A DNA stretch of 26,392 bases from Zwartia sp. (lineage in GTDB: Bacteria; Pseudomonadota; Gammaproteobacteria; Burkholderiales; Burkholderiaceae_B): NCBI GenBank assembly GCA_030653405.1, contig JAURZO010000072.1:1-26392 (forward strand), given 5' to 3'. Numbering within the stretch: the stretch's first letter is position 1; each line of letters opens with the position of its first letter. A program made the position numbers and the translations under genes. The notes under the pieces are model-generated. The model worked only from the letters and a program-made list of their open reading frames with translations. It made no database searches and had not been told where the DNA came from. Of this stretch, positions 23,435 through 26,392 are shown in pieces.

Positions 23435-24406
23435 ATGACATTAAATCGCCTGTTGGCTATATGCGCTGTACTGGTAGGAGCTAGTTTGTCAGGTGCGGCG
23501 TTTGCACAGACTTATCCGCAAAAAGCGGTCACCATCGTGGTGCCCTACCCAGCGGGCGGCGCGACCGATGTGATTGGCAGGATGGTGGCTGAAAAACTCC
23601 CCGCTGTCTGGAGTCAGCCGGTTGTCGTCACCAATCGTCCGGGTGCGGGGACGACCGTGGCGGCCGAGTCAATCGCTCGCGCACCCGGTGATGGCTATAC
23701 GCTCTTCATCACCACTGCCGCGCACACCATCAGCGCAAGCCTCTACAGCAAGTTGAAATATGATCCCGTTAAGGATTTCGCGCCGATCACGTTGATTTCC
23801 ACGATACCTTTAGTGATGGTGGCCAATCCGACCTTACCGGTCAACAATCTGCAAGAGTTGATTCAGTATGCCAAAGCTCAGAAAAATGGTCTGACGATGG
23901 CGTCAACTGGTAATGGTACGCCGCAGCATTTAGCTGGCGAGCTCTTCAAGGCCAAGACTGGGACACCCTTGACACACGTGCCCTACAAAGGCGACACACC
24001 AATGTTGACCGATTTGATCGGCGGACAGGTGCAGGTTGCTTTTGTCACACTGTCCGCAGCCTTGCCATACATTAAGTCTGGCAAACTTCGCCCCATCGCC
24101 TTGGCGCATGACAAACGTGTGGGTGCCATCGCCAATGTACCGACGATGACAGAAGCAGGCTTGCCCGGGTTCACGGCAGCCACATGGTTTGGCATTTATG
24201 GCCCGGGAACGATGAATGATGCGCTACGTCAGAAAATTTCCGCCGACATCCAGAAAATCGTCGCTGAGCCTGGCATGACACAAAGACTGATTGATATGGG
24301 GGGTGATGTGAATAACAGCACGCCCGAGGCTTTTCAAAAAGTCATTGATGCCGAGCTCAAAAACTGGTCTGAAGCCGTTCGTCTGTCAGGCGCGCGCGTG
24401 GATTAA
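23435..24406 (+). CDS. Bug/TctC-family periplasmic substrate-binding protein
   Basis: A 323-residue periplasmic receptor of the tripartite tricarboxylate transporter type. The Sec signal peptide is MTLNRLLAICAVLVGASLSG..., with cleavage after AFA at residue 24. The mature start QTYPQKAVTIVVPYPAGGATDVIGR is the Bug hallmark, followed by VTNRPGAGTTVAAE and STGNGTPQHLAGELFK. Bug proteins bind carboxylates and related small ligands. Betaproteobacteria of the Bordetella/Alcaligenaceae type carry many orphan copies. No TctA or TctB membrane gene is present here, so it is an orphan receptor in this window. A good ribosome site (AGAGGAG) precedes the ATG. It follows the SDR gene after 74 bp, so it may be in the same operon or have its own promoter. 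Confidence 0.95.
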   Translation: MTLNRLLAICAVLVGASLSGAAFAQTYPQKAVTIVVPYPAGGATDVIGRMVAEKLPAVWSQPVVVTNRPGAGTTVAAESIARAPGDGYTLFITTAAHTISASLYSKLKYDPVKDFAPITLISTIPLVMVANPTLPVNNLQELIQYAKAQKNGLTMASTGNGTPQHLAGELFKAKTGTPLTHVPYKGDTPMLTDLIGGQVQVAFVTLSAALPYIKSGKLRPIALAHDKRVGAIANVPTMTEAGLPGFTAATWFGIYGPGTMNDALRQKISADIQKIVAEPGMTQRLIDMGGDVNNSTPEAFQKVIDAELKNWSEAVRLSGARVD

Positions 24407-24498
24407 CGAAACGTGACGTTGACGACGCACAGCTTTAACGAGGTTCAGCTTTAACGACGCACAGCATTGACGAAGCGCAGCTCTAACGAATCGCGACT
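24403..24498. repeat. Tandem repeat, 16-bp period, about six units, filling the gap between two convergent genes
   Basis: Consecutive 16-bp units start at 24403, 24419, 24435, 24451, 24467 and 24483. The four central units share the pattern TT(A/G)ACGA-n3-(A/G/T)CAGC(T/A), for example TTGACGACGCACAGCT, TTAACGAGGTTCAGCT and TTAACGACGCACAGCA. The two outer units are more diverged (TTAACGAAACGTGACG, CTAACGAATCGCGACT) and contain the stop codons of the Bug-receptor gene and of the aminotransferase gene. The period is not a multiple of three, and no spacers are present, so it is neither coding nor CRISPR. Confidence 0.8.
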
Positions 24499-25817
24499 AA
24501 GGCTTCGTCAATAGATTTACGAAGCAGGCTGACAATTTGATCTATGTCCTGTTCGCTCGCGATGAAAGGCGGAGCGACCAAGACGTGATCACCGCGTTGG
24601 CCGTCAATCGTGCCACCCATTGGGTACACCAACAGACCATTCTGAAAAGCGATCTGTTTGAGCACGGCATGTAGTTTTTTCGCGTGATCGAAAGGCGTTT
24701 TGGTGGCGCGGTCCTCTACAAACTCGACGGCCATGAAGAGACCACGACCACGAATATCTCCGACATGTGGATGGTCTCCGAGTGCTGCCTTCAGCGTTTG
24801 CGTCAGGTAGGTGCCGCGCGCTTGTACTTGCTCGAGTAAACCGTCGCGCTGGATCACACGTTGTACAGCGAGTGCCGCCGCGGACGCAATGGGGTGCCCC
24901 AAGTAGGTATGACCGTGCTGGAACATTCCGCTTTTTTTGCGCAGGGCCTCGATCACATGGGTGCGAGCGAGCAGGGCGCCGATCGGCTGATAGCCTCCTC
25001 CGAGGCCTTTGGCAATCACGACGATGTCAGGTAGTGCGTGATCTTGCTCGAACGCGTACAGTGAGCCTGTACGCCCCATCCCGCACATCACTTCGTCTGC
25101 AAGATAAAGAATGCCGTATTTGTCGCACAGTGCTCTCACGCCTTGCAAATAGCCGGGGGTTGGGGGCACGGCTCCCGCCGTCGCGCCCACCACCGTTTCT
25201 GCACAAAAGGCGATGATGCGCTCTGGCCCGGTGGCGAGGAAGGTCTGTTCGATTTCCACGAGAAGTCGGCGGGTGTAATCGTCTTGAGATTCATGAGGCA
25301 GACGATCTCGATACTCGAAACATGGCGCCACGCGTGGCACTTCCATGAGAAGAGGCGCAAAAGGCTTTCGTCGCCATTCGTTACCGCCTACGGCGAGCGC
25401 TCCGAGCGTATTGCCATGGTAGCTCTGCCGGCGTGAGACAAAAACGGTACGCTCTGGTTGACCAATTTCGACAAAATACTGTCTCGCGAGCTTGAGTGCG
25501 GCCTCAATCGCCTCAGAGCCGCCTGACACAAAATACACCTCGCTGAGATCGCCCGGTGCGTGTTCGATCAGATGATCAGCAAGTTGCTCGGTGACTTCAG
25601 AGGTAAAAAAGCCTGTATGGGCATAGGCCAGTTTGTCGATCTGTGCGTGCATGGCCGCTAACACGTCTGGATGGCCGTGTCCCAAGCATGACACTGCAGC
25701 TCCACCACTCGCATCAATATATTTTTTATGATCTTGATCAACAATATAAATCCCGTCTGAGCTTGCCGCGACCGGTGGTGTGTGGCGTAACGAGCGATGG
25801 ATGATGTGTGTCATCAT
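24483..25817 (-). CDS. Class III PLP-dependent aminotransferase
   Basis: A 444-residue fold-type I, class III aminotransferase (omega-amino acid, GABA or diamine type). The PLP lysine is K270 in IAKGLGGGYQPIGA, the cofactor-ring Asp is in DEVMCGMGRTG (D241), the phosphate site SGGSEAIEAALKLAR is at about 98-112, and YHGNTLGAL follows. Annotations as aspartate aminotransferase-family or omega-amino acid:pyruvate aminotransferase are usual; the amino donor cannot be read from sequence alone. Two ATGs in a row begin the gene, 11 bp after the ruvA stop, so it is likely co-transcribed with ruvA, an unusual partner. Its stop codon lies in the last unit of a 16-bp tandem repeat. Confidence 0.93.
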   Translation of the reverse strand: MMTHIIHRSLRHTPPVAASSDGIYIVDQDHKKYIDASGGAAVSCLGHGHPDVLAAMHAQIDKLAYAHTGFFTSEVTEQLADHLIEHAPGDLSEVYFVSGGSEAIEAALKLARQYFVEIGQPERTVFVSRRQSYHGNTLGALAVGGNEWRRKPFAPLLMEVPRVAPCFEYRDRLPHESQDDYTRRLLVEIEQTFLATGPERIIAFCAETVVGATAGAVPPTPGYLQGVRALCDKYGILYLADEVMCGMGRTGSLYAFEQDHALPDIVVIAKGLGGGYQPIGALLARTHVIEALRKKSGMFQHGHTYLGHPIASAAALAVQRVIQRDGLLEQVQARGTYLTQTLKAALGDHPHVGDIRGRGLFMAVEFVEDRATKTPFDHAKKLHAVLKQIAFQNGLLVYPMGGTIDGQRGDHVLVAPPFIASEQDIDQIVSLLRKSIDEALVAIR

Positions 25818-25828
25818 GGCCTATGTCC

Positions 25829-26392
25829 TTATCTTGACAATCCCTTGAGTGCTTGTCTGATCGCATCCGAGATGTTGAGTCCCTCGGGGAGTCCCTTGGT
25901 GGCTGCGAGTGCTTCGCGCTCAGAATATCCGAGTGTCGTGAGCGCGTGCATGACATCGCTTTGTGTGTTGGACGCATTGTTCGTTTGCGCGTTGAGCGTA
26001 TGCCCCAAGTCTGCGCCGAGCTTGCCTTTCATTTCAAGCAGCAGTCGTTCAGCTGTCTTTTTTCCGATCCCGGGCACGCGCATCAGTCGCGCGGGCTCTT
26101 GAAGTGTGATCGCCTGTGACAGCTCCTCCACGGACATGCCTGATAAGACGGCCAACGCTGTTCGCGCGCCAATACCGCTGACTTTTACAAGCTCCCGAAA
26201 GGTCGCGCGCTCTTGTGCCGTGGCAAAACCAAAAAGAATATGTGCGTCTTCGCGAACGGTCAGATGCGTCAGTAACGTCACTTGCGCACCCAGCTCGGGG
26301 AGTGCGTAAAACGTTGTCATGGATACATCGATTTCATAGCCCACGCCTTGCACATCAAGTCCGATTCGCGCAGGCGTTTTATCAAATAAGGT
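25829..26392 (-). CDS. ruvA: Holliday junction branch migration protein RuvA (5' end outside window)
   Basis: RuvA is the tetrameric junction-binding protein that loads RuvB. The frame is open to the window edge and reads TLFDKTPARIGLDVQGVGYE, which fits RuvA shortly after its usual start (MIGRI.G); only about eight residues are missing. The GTG at 26353 is therefore internal. Domains: N-terminal OB-fold, then two helix-hairpin-helix motifs (VSGIGARTALAVLSG and VPGIGKKTAERLLLEMKGKL), then a flexible linker rich in Asn/Thr (about 140-155 of the visible part), and the C-terminal RuvB-binding domain (DVMHALTTLGYSEREA). The next gene downstream is an aminotransferase rather than ruvB. Confidence 0.95.
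   Translation of the reverse strand, partial: TLFDKTPARIGLDVQGVGYEIDVSMTTFYALPELGAQVTLLTHLTVREDAHILFGFATAQERATFRELVKVSGIGARTALAVLSGMSVEELSQAITLQEPARLMRVPGIGKKTAERLLLEMKGKLGADLGHTLNAQTNNASNTQSDVMHALTTLGYSEREALAATKGLPEGLNISDAIRQALKGLSR

Noticed and set aside
24403..24498. CRISPR array
   Set aside because: The 16-bp units are directly adjacent with no unique spacers and no cas genes nearby.
26351..26353. GTG as start of RuvA
   Set aside because: The 13 codons before it read RuvA-like sequence up to the window edge, so the gene is cut, not shortened.
1..26392. Insertion sequences, integrases, tRNA genes and attachment sites
   Set aside because: No transposase or integrase frame, no cloverleaf-like sequence and no flanking direct repeats were seen by eye.

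Overview
The window looks like chromosome of a betaproteobacterium in Burkholderiales, most likely Alcaligenaceae. The evidence is a Bug/TctC-type periplasmic receptor, a MinC with a long Ala/Pro-rich linker, a fused LivM-LivG transporter protein, and housekeeping proteins (GlnS, RecQ, RuvA, RuvB, EttA, MinCDE) of proteobacterial type. Coding density is very high: many genes overlap by 4-14 bp and no gene-free stretch exceeds about 155 bp. I saw no tRNA, rRNA, insertion sequence, prophage or CRISPR. Genus-level placement is not possible from sequence reading alone.

Layout. (1) 1-1941, plus: the last two genes of a peptide/opine-type ABC importer (OppD/DppD-like, cut by the window edge, and OppF/DppF-like). 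(2) 1961-2476, minus: an acidic protein of unknown function. (3) 2629-4302, plus: ettA, the translational throttle ABC-F protein. (4) 13400 down to 4330, minus: one tight nine-gene operon with a TetR-type regulator, acyl-CoA ligase, SCP-x-type thiolase, DUF35 Zn-ribbon/OB-fold protein, crotonase-family protein, periplasmic binding protein, LivH permease, fused LivM-LivG and LivF. It reads as a self-contained uptake-and-degradation system for an unidentified carboxylic acid. Import by the Liv-type ABC transporter would be followed by CoA activation, hydration and carbon-carbon cleavage, and the operon has no acyl-CoA dehydrogenase or 3-hydroxyacyl-CoA dehydrogenase. (5) 17213 down to 13488, minus: glnS followed by minC, minD, minE, closed by a strong hairpin. 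(6) 17350-19233, plus: recQ, whose 3' end overlaps the convergent ruvB. (7) 20293 down to 19226, minus: ruvB. (8) 20397-24406, plus: a serine/threonine dehydratase-family enzyme, an NDUFA9-like NAD(P)-binding protein, an extended SDR and a Bug receptor. (9) 25817 down to 24483, minus: a class III aminotransferase directly behind ruvA. (10) 25829-26392, minus: ruvA, cut by the window edge.

The points most worth a second look are: the catabolic operon, whose thiolase/DUF35 pair and lack of dehydrogenases suggest a possible retro-aldol route; a four-half-site palindrome cluster covering the start of its regulator; a 16-bp-period tandem repeat that exactly fills the gap between two convergent genes; and the separation of ruvA from ruvB by about 5.5 kb of metabolic genes.
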